Positions 49,399 to 61,654 of a stretch of 64,000 nucleotides of DNA are shown here, in pieces. Below the pieces are notes generated by a model. That model did not search any database and was not told the DNA's origin. It was given only the letters and a program-made list of their open reading frames with translations. The stretch spans positions 1,217,191-1,281,190 of the forward strand of contig CM040443.1 in NCBI GenBank assembly GCA_022749755.1, written 5' to 3'. The DNA comes from Azadirachta indica (Eukaryota; Streptophyta; Magnoliopsida; Sapindales; Meliaceae). Positions within the stretch are counted from its first letter, which is position 1. The number at the start of each line of letters is the position of its first letter. The translations under genes were made by a program, and so were the position numbers.

Positions 49399-50850
49399 TG
49401 ATAAGTGCATAAAACACATGCTTATCATTCACTTTTATACTTGATTTATTTGTTTAATCCTCAAGTCTCATCGATATTTGTTGTGTTTTGATTGTATTGT
49501 ACAAAAAATGAGAAAATTAGTCATTTAAAGTGAATTCTGTTCTAAAAACAAGCTGCTCAAGGAGCAAATCGCAAGTCAAAGACCAAAATGCAAAACATTT
49601 GGGGACTAAAGTGCAATGCCATAGGGACCTAAGTATAAGAATTTCAAACCTAGAAAGGAGTTGTGAATGGTGCAGCCGTGCCACCAGACAGCACAACGGC
49701 ACCATTCATTCTACCCATGGGCAGAATGTGTGGTGCGACCACATCATTAAGTAGCGCAGTCGCGCCATCTCTGCTGACCACATCGTGTTGTTTAAGTGCT
49801 TCCACACTTACTGGGTTCTTTTTCAATGTCTTCTTAAGCTAAATCTCAACCCTTGGATGAGTTTTGGATAACTTAATTTAGAAAAACCTATGGTCATTTA
49901 ATTGGGGGGTTTGGGGAAGAAGGCAACTACTTTGGGAAAGGGAAAAACTTAGAAGAAAAGGAAGGTTAAGATAGAGAAAAGATAGAGAGAGAATTGTTTA
50001 GGAAGAAGGCAAGAGAAGATTGGGAAGAAAAAGCTCTCCAACATAATTTATCTCTATACTCTTATTTTATTCATTGTATTAAATTTAGCATTTGTGAATA
50101 TTTGAATATGTTTAGAATGACTGAACTTGAAAATGTTGATTGTAAACTTTTTTTTATGAGTTGCTAAATTTAATACCTAAGGCAATGGTTTAATTTTTTG
50201 AAAACATTATGTTCTGATTGTTGTGTTATTTTTTATTAATATACTAGGTTGTGTGTTTATCAAAAACTTAATGTGATTAATTAACTGGCCATTAATTAAT
50301 TGATTTATGGACCAATGAATATTGAGAAATATTTGTTGTGCTTAGATCAGTTGATAAACTTCACAAATTGCATATTAAATAGAGATGTATCAATGTGGTT
50401 TGTGTAGTAGATTCAATGATTATTATTTTTCGTAATGCATTTCTATTTATTTTGTGTTTACATAGAGATATAGTAAGCACGTAAACGAGAGATAAATTCG
50501 ATTGATCTCGAGAGAGATATTTGAATAGGTTAGAATAATCAACTACAACTTAGGGTTAATCAAAATAATACAACTTGAAGAATAAGTGTGAGTAAATTGT
50601 GTTAAATCATTAGCTCAAAATATTGCTCTCATTGGAAATCCCTTTACATTTTGTGCATTAATTTTTAGTTAGTTTAATTTTGTTTTAATTCCACATTATA
50701 TTATTTTTCGACTCTTCAAATAAATTTAAAAAAAGCTATCTTTGGTAATTAATCGATTAATACTCTTCGTGGGAGCAATACTCTTCTTTCATTATACTAC
50801 CTATTTGCAACAATGTATGCTTGCGTTCGTCAAATTCCACAACATCTACA
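49399..50850 (+). mobile_element. 3' LTR of a Tat/Athila-type Ty3/gypsy element
   Basis: It begins TGATAAGTGCATAAA right after the polypurine tract. Near the end, TTCGTGGGAGCAATACTC, ACTACCTATTTGCAAC and GCTTGCGTTCGTCAAA are typical of LTR ends in this group. The 74-codon frames on both strands near 49517-49754 are overlapping by-products. Confidence 0.6.
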
Positions 50851-50889
50851 TTTCACAATAAAACAAGACAAATTGAAGAATTAAGAGTA

Positions 50890-51735
50890 TACTTATTTTT
50901 CAAAAACCGTAACTCTCAAATCACATAAGTTTCTTCCTTCTTCAATAAGATTTTATTTGGAATATTGTTAATTTTTTTATGTTTTTATTGTAAATTGATT
51001 TTGGGTACATTTAAATTTTAATTATGAATTTTGTGTTGTCTTGTAATGTCAAAGAATTGAGAAACATTATGAAAATATAAACTAATGCCCTTTTATTCAC
51101 TTACTATGTTTATGCCAAATTTTTTTTTCTAGTCAAAAATTGTCATATTATATATTTTTATGGTTAATTTCTGTAATTTTATCTATTTAGTGTTATTATT
51201 GTCTTGTACTCTTAGTAGATTATTAAAAGAGGCAAAACATGCCCTTGTTTAATTTCCAAGTCACATCAAATATACAAATTTGTTCAGTGTATTATAGTCA
51301 TGAATAAAGATCAAGTCTATGTTAATAGGTAAAAATAAGATTTTAACATGTGTAATCTGTTTTTAAATTATAATATTGACATGCATTTTGCATTTTGACT
51401 TGTTAAGCTACTAATGAGTATATTAAATTTTACATGGAATTTTGTTAGGATAGCTAAAAAGAACAAGAATACAATATTTTTTTCAAGTTTCAATATTCAA
51501 TTGTGATTGAGCAAACAGAGGAAAAACATAGCACCTTGTCTAGTTTTTTTTCTTTCAATATGAACTATTACACTACTTCATGTCCACGTATAACATGAGC
51601 CGTTAGAAGAGATATGATGGATTTCATTCAAATCCATAAAATTTTGAAAGTCAGCGCATGAAAGAGCTCCTAAGTATGATTTCACAGTTCAATTCTAAGT
51701 ATGGTTCCAACTTGGTTCCTTTTAAAGAATATTTA
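50890..51735. repeat. Segment duplicated at 52430-53610
   Basis: 50890-51660 matches 52820-53600 in order (ATTGTAAATTGATTTTGGGTA, AAATATAAACTAATGCC, GAGATATGATGGATTTCATT). 51690-51735 matches 52427-52475, from the left side of the second copy. A minus-strand LINE endonuclease remnant is included near 51600-51660. Confidence 0.75.
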
Positions 51736-52296
51736 ATTAGTTTGTTACTCAATTAATTGAAATTATTTAATTAATTCATTAATCTACTAATTCATTTTTG
51801 ATATATAATATACAGAAAATATTATGCACAAATACTGATACTTAAATAATACTTAAATATTCGTAAAGGATAATTCTTGATTTATTCATTTTATTTAATT
51901 CTCCTAATTTAATTTTTTCAAATATTATTTTAATATTATTTTTATTTGTAAAGTTTACTTGTTCCAACAGTACATGCATCACATCTGCTCCAAGTTGTTT
52001 TTTGTCTATAACTACACGGGTTAATATTATCTTTACACACATAGTTCATTGCCATAAAGGTAAATGTGTCATTTCAACAATTGCCATTAAAGATATCATT
52101 GTTCTGCTGTTAAGAGAGGCATTGTAGATGATTTTTTAAAATTTTTGATTAGCTATGAATATTGTCAATAAATGTGGGATAAAGTCGAAGATAACCTTAT
52201 TTTTTAAGAGTTACAAAACAAGCACCAATTTATAGGACGTTCTTGGCTTCTTCGTCTTCCTCACTTTCACCCTACATTCTCTTTATCACTTTTCAC
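51736..52296. other. AT-rich DNA related to 36960-37250
   Basis: 51860-52210 matches the block downstream of the MULE, e.g. GATAAAGTCGAAGATAACCT / CAGCAAAGTCGAAAATAACT. No gene. Confidence 0.5.
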
Positions 52297-52775
52297 TGGG
52301 GTGGGCAAATTAAAGTATAGTTCTAAATATGACATATAGTTTGGTTTTTAAGATCCAAATAGAATTTAATCGATCTGTAGAATTGAATTAAACTAAACCA
52401 AGCTAATTCTATTTAGTACGGTTGCACAGTTCAATTCCAAGTATGGTTCTTATTTGGTTCCTTTTAAAGAATATTTTTATATGTACTTAAATTATATAAA
52501 AATTAAAGTAAAAAATTTTTTAAAATTTATAATAATATCTCTTATTTTTATGTGAATTTACATAAGTTGTTATAAATTTTTATTTATTTTTAATTTTTAT
52601 AAACTTTAGGAGTTTATATAAAATTTTATATTCGGTCCTAGTCGGTTTTAACTTGAACCCGAACCGAAGCTAATTGGTTTAGAAACTGAATGAACTGAAT
52701 TCCTTTTATAATCAAACCAAACTCTTTGGTTTAGTTTAATTCAGCTCGATTCAGTTTGGTTTGAAATTTTTCTCC
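52297..52775. mobile_element. Possible hAT-like small element
   Basis: It begins GGGGTGGGCAAA, a usual start of plant hAT-like MITEs. The interior is rich in GGTTTGG/AACCGAACC-type phrases (for example CTTGAACCCGAACCGAAGC). Its other end is not clearly resolved. Confidence 0.4.
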
Positions 52776-52819
52776 AAGCTTACATTTCTTAGGAAAACAA
52801 AACTAATTGAAAAATCAAT

Positions 52820-53610
52820 AGTATATTCTTTTTTACAAAAGCCGAAACTCTCAAATCCCTTCATTTTCCTCCTTCTTCGTAAGTTTTTATTTGGTATTTT
52901 GTTAAATTTTTATTTTTTTATGTTGTATTGTAAATTGATTTTGGGTACATTTAGATTTTAATGATAAATTTTGTGTTATCTTTGTAATGTAAAAGAATTG
53001 AGAAATATTGTGAAAATATAAACTAATGCCTTCTTATTCACTTGTTATGTTTATGCCAAATTTCTTTTTCTAATTGAAATTGTTATATTATGTATTTTTA
53101 TTGTTAATTTCTACAATTTTATCTATTTAATGTTATTATTTTCTTGTGCCTTTAGTCAATTATTAGAAGAGACAAAAAATTCCTTTGTTTAATTTCCTTA
53201 TATCAAATGTACAAATTTGTTCGATGTATTACAATCATGAACAAAGATTGAGTTCATCTTAATAGGTAAAAATAAGATTTTGGTGTGGTATAATTTATTT
53301 TTAAATTATAGTATTAACATGCATTTTACATTTTGACTTAGTAAAGCTACTGATGAATATATGAAAGCTGCAAGAAATTTAGTTAAAATGGATGAAAAGA
53401 ATATAAATTACCATAATTTTTAAGGTCGAATATTCAAGTGTGATTAAGCAAATAGAGGAACAACATAGCACCATCTCTAGTTTTCTTTCGATATGAATTG
53501 TTACACTGTTTCATGCCCACGTATAAAATGAGCCATTAAAAGAGATATGATGGATTTCATTCAAATCCATAAAATTTAGGAAGTTAGCGCATTAAAGAGG
53601 TCCTAGAAGA
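52820..53610. repeat. Second copy of the segment at 50890
   Basis: Collinear with 50890-51660, with scattered substitutions and short indels. Its right part is the lower end of the LINE remnant. Confidence 0.75.
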
Positions 53611-54720
53611 CCTTCACCACATTGCTTATGTGCACCAAAAGTTGCATTTAAATCGCCAGCCAATAACTAAGGGCTTCCCCTGCTAGAGAAAAGAGATGTC
53701 AGATCATTCTAAAAAAGTTTGAGATTTACGTAATAAGTAGATGCACAGATGAAAGAAAAAATGCATGAAAGAAAAATTGCATCGAATTTCATCTAAGAGG
53801 GTTGAGATAGACACTTTTTAGTCTTCATTGGCAACCATGTGTATAGTGTCAATAGACTAGCCTGTAAGGCCCAAAGTTTTGGAGTTGGGCTAGTCGAAGA
53901 ACCAACTACAGTAAGGTTTAAACAAACTAGTAGCCATATTCAATGCTACGAAAATCCATCATCGATCTCGTAATTGCCATAGTAGTTGGACTTTGTTGCA
54001 AGCAAAAATTGGCTAATTCTATTTTAGATTTCATGTTAGCTGAGCCTCCAATATTCCCATAAAGAACTTTCATGGAGAAGGTTGACGACTAATACTACCT
54101 TGCAAGAGTTATGTTATTAATGGCCTTTTCAATTGCCTTTTGTCTTTTATGAGCTGATTTAGATTGTACAATTTGATATCCATTCTCTACTGGGGGTTTC
54201 GTAAGGATTCCTGTGCTATGATTCAATTCTTTATTGAAAACATCCAATTCTAAAATAGCATCATTCACCTTGCCTATAGATAGAGCAAGATCTGATTGTG
54301 GACTCTCTGCTATATCTTTTGGAATTTAGTGAGTCTTAGTTAAATTTGATGAAAGTACAGTAGTAATGACAATAGGAGTCTCAATCCCATTTTCAAGAAA
54401 GTTGGGAGGATGGTGGGTCAGGCTCATGATTGGGGCTATAGTCAAACTGTCCGAATTAACTTGAATTTGACTCGTTTCAGCAGTCGCAGTGTCTTGATAG
54501 GAAATTATGTTTTTCAGCTATCATGATTTTTGCATTAGGCATCCTTGGTGTGAAGCCTAATTCAATTACCATTTCAGGAACTGTAATAGCAAGAGTGATA
54601 ATCGGTGGCTCTGTATTAGCATTCGTCTCCACTGCCAAGGCAACTGAAGTAGGAGGAGTCCTCACTTCTAATGGTAGAAGTGCTGCCTCTTGTGGCTCTT
54701 TTATTAGTTTTTTTTTCTAT
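53390..54720 (-). pseudogene. L1-type LINE remnant (ORF1 end and endonuclease)
   Basis: On the minus strand an endonuclease-like start is seen near 54070-54000 (NIGGSANMKSKIELANFCLQ). Then comes AGDLNATFGAH near 53665-53630, matching the G-D-F-N segment of plant LINE endonucleases, followed by FLNFMDLNEIHHIS and a ...FYTW block. Upstream, a 62-codon frame (54665-54477) is Pro/Thr/Ile-rich, as is common in the ORF1-ORF2 linker. Many stops; no reverse transcriptase found. Confidence 0.6.
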
Positions 54721-55259
54721 AATCTAAATACAAATATTTTGAAACATAAACATAGTAAAATTATTTAGACTTTTCAAATTTAGTCAAAAAGTAAAAAAAA
54801 TTGACCTTTTTACTTAATAGAAAAGTGTCTTAAAATTATTATTAAGTTAAAAAAAGAAAAGTGTCTTAAAATTATTATTAAGTTAAAAAACAAATATAAC
54901 TAATTTCATAAACTGACAAAATTCAATCAACTGAGCATTATGACAAAAAACACAAACAATCCCTTTGTCTATCATTACTTCTATTTGAATATTATAAATA
55001 TATATAAAGTCTATTAATAAAAGATCATAATTTTATTGGCAAGTTTTTACTGAGTCTAATTTACTTTTTTAAACATTATTAATACATGTACGATCTTCTT
55101 ATACAAGATTGAAAATCTATCGATTGAGAGTCTTCATAGATATTAAAGTGACTTTTATGGATTCATCTTATCATTACTTTTTGGAATGTTACAAATATAT
55201 GTACTATCTATTGATACAAAATCAAAATTTTTCTAAGAGTCAAATGTTAAGATATGTAC
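54721..55259. other. AT-rich intergenic DNA
   Basis: A ~40-bp direct duplication (GTGTCTTAAAATTATTATTA with AAGTTAAAAAA) lies at about 54824-54890. Otherwise nothing was recognised. Confidence 0.6.
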
Positions 55260-56605
55260 CTAAAATAGAACTCCAACTATGTACCTAAAATCATTATAAA
55301 ATATTGTTATTTGGTTGTCCAAAAGTGAGTGAAAAGAAGATTCCTAAGAAACATTTATTCGATCTCTTTCTCCCAAAACTTGAACTTCTTTCTCCCAATC
55401 CTTAAACTTCCTTAACCCTTCTTTATATGTTTTATCATCATTTTACTTTAAATTAATTAAAATAATTATTCTTGATAATTTGTCATTTATTTTATTTATT
55501 TATTAAATTAAGTCATATAATATTATTTAAAATTTGAAAATATTAAAAATTATTTAAAAAGCTCTTTTATAGTTATCATTGTAATATTCATTTTTGTTTG
55601 TAAATTTGATATCGCCTTATTATAAATTGAATTTATAATTATTAGGATAACGTCTATTATTTTTATAAATTCAACATAATCTTATTACAATTATATTTGT
55701 TATTATTTTTATAATTGATTTTTAAATAAAGAGTTTGTTCTTCTTCAAAAAATATAACTAATCTCTTTCCCTCTATAATTTCTTGTTTCAACTAAACAAA
55801 GGAATTATTATGAGTACATGGAGTCCACAAGTATATGGGATCATACAAGTAGATAACGATAAAAGGGGTTCATAATACCACGAGAACTGAGTTTTTGTGT
55901 TTTAAACTAATTACTACAATTATGGCAAATTGATTTATCTACGCGATCTATGTTCGAGAAATGAAATTAAAAGCAGGAATAGTAAACAAGAAATAGAGGT
56001 AATAGAGCAAATGTGTGAAATTGATATGGAAATTTTCCTAGGGCCTTGACTTCACCTAATTGATATAATATTCATCCTAATTGAAAATTGTTAATATTTT
56101 CTATTTTAATTGACTAATAACTAGTTATAATTTAACTTAATAACCTATCTCAAGGTCAAATAAGGTCATATGTCTAACCAATTTAGCGGACATCCCTATA
56201 TAACTGGATTGATCAAGTGATCTTTTAGTTTTACAAGTTATTAATATCTAAAGACTCAATTATCTCCTGATTTCTTGGTTTCCTTAGAGTTAATTTGATT
56301 GTTTAGACAGCAATATCCTCCTGGACTTTCAATGTTCATAAACTATATTTTCTTTATCTTAATGAACAAATTAGTCTCTCCCAAATATTCATTCATTCAT
56401 ATATTTCAACTAATTCATTTTCCAACAATTTGAAGCCTTAAGTGCAAGAAAACATAATTGAATAGAACATATTTATATTAACAAATTCCCAATCAATCAA
56501 AACATAATCCAACTAGGTTACATCAAGACATTAGATTATAGAAACTATCTTAACATATCAATAACAAACATTAATATCATCTTGAAATTTATCATTGAAT
56601 ATAAG
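55260..56605. repeat. Composite repeat: MITE-like block plus LTR part
   Basis: 55260-55720 matches 44070-44500 and, in its later part, 46885-47100. 55308-55803 resembles the TTTGGTTG...CAACTAAACAAA element. 55803-56605 matches the minus-strand LTR at 47200-48020 and stops abruptly. The order (AT-rich element, then LTR) is the same as at 46885-48020, so the two loci share ancestry beyond one insertion. Confidence 0.65.
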
Positions 56606-57340
56606 GCACATTGAATGTTTGCATATTTTCTATAAATCAAGAATAAAGTATGCTATACTTTTCACAAATAAAATTAAATAATTAATCTTTAATTTTGTTA
56701 CCTTTTCTTCAAAGAGGTATTGAGATTTGTTTAAATATATTTACCTTTTGATTGAGATAATCTCTTAAGTGATTTTTAATTAAGTAAAAAAATGAGTAAA
56801 GAATAATTTCTATACTTATCAACAAAATGAATCCCTAATGCCCTAATAGTTAATAATATTAAATTTATATTCAATAATTAACAAATTCATTCTACTTTCA
56901 TCATATTTAGACAATTAGATTTGTGATATTTGGACATTGGACTTGTGGATTCTGTATAATGTATTCCCTGTAGATTGACACCTGGACTTTTCGAATTTTA
57001 TCACTCGAGATAATCTATACTTGGTAATTACAACCTTTAAATTGTAGCAGTCAAGACAATAGTTTGTAAATAGAATAATTTATGATAAATTATATTAACA
57101 TGTATATCATTTTTATAGGATATATGAATTTTTTTCTTTATTTTGTCTTCGAAGTAAAGAAAAATTACAAATTAACAATTTAAATGGTATAAAAATCATT
57201 GTCTAAGTACGTAAAAATAGAGAGAGACAACAAGAAACAAGTGTTAGATAAATGATAAAAATGATAAAAAAAAAAAAAGAGAATAAACTAAGGGTTTATT
57301 CAAATGTATTATAAAAGAAAATGTTTTTAGTGACAAGAAG
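56606..57340. other. AT-rich intergenic DNA, nothing recognised
   Basis: No gene or paired repeat was seen. Confidence 0.5.
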
Positions 57341-57341
57341 T

Positions 57342-57715
57342 ATGGTTGGCAAAAAAGCCCAAGCCTAGCTCCGACTGACTAAAACTCACTTTTTAGGGCC
57401 GGGTTTAAATATAGATTGGTCCAGGCCTAAAATTTTTTATTAAAACCCGAATTGGGCTTTAAATAATTTAAAGTAGAGTCGGATCGGGCCAAATCAAATC
57501 ATGACCCAAAAACAAAAAAAATAATAAAATTTATTATATTATTCCGGGCTTTTGAAAGCTCGAATATAAGGTTTGGCCCATTTTGGGCCGGGTTTTGACT
57601 GACCCAAAAATATTAAACTCAAGCCCAAGGCAGGTCTAATTTATAAAAAATAAATCCCGATCTGGGCTAGATTTTTGCAAACCTAGCCTGAACCGAGGTT
57701 TTTGCTAAGTCTAAC
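57342..57715. mobile_element. GGGCC-rich hAT-like small element
   Basis: An island of GGGCC/GGCCC-type phrases (GGGCCGGGTTT, GGCCCATTTTGGGCCGGG) in otherwise very AT-rich DNA. The ends GGTTGGCAAAAAAGCCC and, inverted, GGTTTGCAAAAATCTAGCCC resemble each other, as in plant hAT-like MITEs. Confidence 0.55.
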
Positions 57716-58409
57716 AACAAGTGTCATTGCTAAAGGAATACAATGTCATAGCTAAAGGCTTTAGCAACAAATGAAAAGTCATTGCTCTGTTGTCACTAGT
57801 ACATTTTTAACTAAATTGCATCTTTTGTTGCCATGTTAGTAAGTTTACATATATGAGTTAAGAAGTAAAGGCCACTTAAACATCTAAATAATTTTATTGA
57901 CATTGAGTTGGACAAACCAACAAGCTTTAGAATGTTAAACAAATAGAATAAAAAGAAAGAATATTCAATTCAATTGGTTTATTGGAAGATTTAATCTTAG
58001 ATATTAAATTAAATAGATTGGGCCAATTATGAAATTAATAAAGAGTAATTTACAATTGAACATGTTGAATTGGGCCAACATTTTAATTAATAAGATTAGT
58101 TATGGGCTTGTTATTTAATTAATGAGATTTATTAAATAAGTAGACCTAAGTTAAATTAGATTATTTCAAGCCCAAAAGCTCAAGTCCAATTTATATTAGG
58201 GTTAAGCTTTAGTAGAACACTATAAAAAGGAAAGCTACAGTGTGTACTAGGATTAGAAAAGACTAGTTAGTTTTCACTTGTGTTTTTTCTAACTATTCTT
58301 TTTCTTTGATTCTAGTTTGCAATTGATGCCTATATATGAAGTTCATGCGAGGTCCTATTTTGAAAACGCTTCTGTTGTGGATTTGATTCAAATATCCCTC
58401 CGGGTTTTA
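57716..58409 (+). other. Possible LTR-type promoter region
   Basis: Between 57880 and 58400, GGGCCAA/AAGCCCA-type phrases precede a TATA box (CTATAAAAAGG, about 58221-58231) and a pyrimidine-rich stretch. This looks like the U3/R part of a copia LTR or an unrelated promoter. No second copy exists in the window to prove an LTR. Confidence 0.35.
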
Positions 58410-59049
58410 ACACAGAGAACCTATTTGTTTCCAATGGCTTGATGATTAGGCGGTAAATCAACCAAATACCAGACTTGGTTGACTCTCATGGACTCAATTT
58501 CTTCTTCCATTACTTTCATCTATAGTTCTTTAGAAGATAAAGTTAGAGCTTTGCTTTAGTAAAAGTCTTCGGCTCATCACTATCATGTGAAGTAATCATA
58601 AAAGCCTTCTCCTCAATCTCAAAACGATGACAACGGATGGGTGTATGGTTACTTCTTAATCTTGCCAACTTTGAATGTGTTTCACTTCCACTAAGACTGG
58701 CATCTTGAGAAAAATTTATATTTTCCTCAACAACTTTGTTTGAAGTATTACTGGAATCATCCAATTCATAAAATTGGATGTTCTTGTTTACTTCCCCAAT
58801 TCCAAAAAATTCATTTTCTAAAAAAGTGACATTTGTGAATTCCAATTCAATTACTGTTCTATCAATCTGTTCACCAATAAACACAGACCTTTGCAATTAT
58901 TCAAGATATATAATGAATTATGAACATGAGCCAGAAAACCATAAGGTTGCAAGTGCATTAGATCAGGCTTTTTACTCGTCCATAACTGATAAGAACCCAC
59001 TAGACGACCTACTCTAAGAACTCTTGAATCAATTGTTATGCGCACCTTA

Positions 59050-59700
59050 GGATTTAAAAAACAAATTGGAGGTGATCAGATTAGAACTTAAAGAAATAAA
59101 TCCTTAAAATTCCAATCTTAAAAATGCCACAAATGGTGATCACTCATTTGATAAGTTAGGATATTGTATTCTACTAAGAACATAAGAAGGCAAAGCTACG
59201 CTTATTCAAAATATTTCAATATTATTAATGATGTGATGATTATTCGTTTACATAGTAATAGCCTTTATATGGACATAAAAACATGTGTTCAAAATTAAGT
59301 AAAAAAAAGAAATTCTAATGTATATTAGAATAGAAACCCCAAATAAAAAAGAAAACTAAAATCTTAATTTAAGTAGGAAACATAACAATGCTAAACAAAC
59401 TAGAAAATTAATTCTATGTAAAGTTAATTATTTAAATCAAACAAAGAATTTTTAAAGCCCTAATTTTCCTATGTGGCATTAAGATTTAGTAGCGCAGGGC
59501 TATTCATCTTCTTGCATATAAAGGTAAGTGATTAAGCCTTAGAATCTTTGAAACTTCTAGAACAGCCTTAGAATCTTGTAGCAAAGCTTTTTTGTCATGC
59601 ACTTACATGATTAAGCCTTATAAAGCCTCTTTTGTCCTATTTATTCTTGGCCTAGTCATTGGATCACCGATTCCTCGTAAAAGATCTTGAAAATATTTGA
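59050..59700. other. Non-copia segment within the copia remnant
   Basis: The integrase text breaks at TPYELL (about 59740) and an equivalent YQLWTSKKPDL resumes near 58990. The ~650 bp between show no copia coding and are AT-rich, with a repeated AGCCTTAGAATCTT phrase near 59535 and 59566. An insertion or rearrangement is likely. Confidence 0.5.
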
Positions 59701-61301
59701 GAATGTAATTTTGAACTATTTGGCCAGCGCCTCGATCTCCATTAATAACTCATAAGGAGTGCGACTAACTGATTTGGAAAGAACACAGTTAAGTACATAT
59801 GTGGTAGTAAATAGTGCATCGCCCTAGTAAGATTTTGGAAGATTTGGTTATGCCATCATAGACATAACTTTTTGCTACATTATTTTGTTGCGGAGTTCTA
59901 GGCATAGTTAACTTTTATCAATATCTTTCTCATTACACAGTTCTTGCAATTGTTTGTCCCAAATCACTCCTTAAGGTTTTGATCTTCTTATCCAATTGGA
60001 TTTCAACCAAGTTAACATAGAATTTAAAGCAATCTAATGCTTCTAATTTATGTGAGATTAAATAGACATAATTAAAACATTTATAGTCATAAATATAATA
60101 AAATAATAGGCTTTATGCGCAGTTCTTACATTCATTGTCCACATATATCAAAATGAACTAATTGCAATAGAACTCAGCTCTAGTTCCTTTGGCAAATGGT
60201 TTTTCTAATTTCTTTTTCAACTAGATAACTCTCATATGTGGGCAAATGATTATTAGCAAGTGACCTTATTAGACCTTTTTTAAGTAATCTATTCATTCTA
60301 TCTTGCCCAATATGTCTTAATCTAGTAGGCCACATATTAACATCCACATTTAAAACATTATAATACGTAATCATTGAAAAAAAAAATCAAAATTATTATT
60401 ACTGGAAAAATCAATATCCAAAATTATAAAACCGTCCAACAAATGATCAGTGTTAATAAGAACGAAATTTAAAATAAGTCTCATTACGTTATCATAATAA
60501 AGTAAATGGTAGCCTAATATAAAAAGAACATAAACTAAGACCAAATTCCGTTGAACTTCTGGAGTGTATAGAACATCATGTAAAAGCATAGTATGGCCAT
60601 CACAAAAAAGCAATTTGCAAATGCCTATGCCTTTTGCTTTAACGCTGGTGTTGTCTCCCATATATCCATTTTGTCTCAAAACCAATGACGATACTCCACA
60701 GGGGCTTTTCGATCTCAAGCTATATGGTCTGTGGCTATTGAGTCTACAATCTATAAAGGATGAGATTCAGTTAGAAATAGAAACCTGGTAACATAACTAT
60801 AATGAGAAATGTTGGAGTTTGGGGAGTAGGTTGTCTAGCTCAATATATTCTCTAGCGAAATGAACTATTTTCCAGAATTTAGCAAACAATTTTAGTCTTG
60901 CACTCCTTTCTTCTTTCCTGATTAGACATCAACTAATTAGGATTTTGTCACTTCTTGAAGAACTTTCCATCCCTCTTGCGTTTATTGCCTGTAGCATTAC
61001 ACGAGGTGGAATCCAAAATATAAAGTTGATTGGAAGCCTTAGTTGCCTCAAGGCACTCATCTTTTAGCTCAAGATGATATTATATAAACATTCTAATGTT
61101 ATCATTGTGCATCATATTCACTGTTATATAAGATTCAAAAGGGACCTAATGACTGCCTAGACCTGCTGCTCATCAATTAAAGCATGTCTACCAGACTTCA
61201 GCTCTTATATCATATTTGGCATATCCTTTAAATGCTGCCCTTTAGAAACATTAGGGCATATGCGATATGAGTTAAATTTGATAGTGAGTTTTCTCAGTTT
61301 A

Positions 61302-61623
61302 TGTAATTCTTTGAATTTTTTTTTAAACGGAATACACATTTTGAATATATTGATTTTATATCATATAAGAATATAAAAGTTTAGAATTTATAAGGTAGAT
61401 ATGTTTATTTTTATTTTTCAAGAGGTTTTATTAGACTGAATATGTTCTAATTTCAAAGGAATAGAATTATTAGGTAATATAAGTTTTGTTGTGGGTGAAA
61501 AGTATAAAATGAGAAGTTAAAAAATTTGATTGAAATTTGGAAAGTCAGGTGTCATTTCATTTTAATTGATTTAGGTTTGTTGTCACTGGGCAGCACGTGT
61601 ACCTTATAGGTGTTGTAAAATAT

Positions 61624-61654
<31 letters not shown>

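Noticed and set aside
54523..54768. 81-codon plus-strand frame
   Set aside because: It is the antisense of the LINE-type linker frame, and its second half runs into low-complexity DNA.
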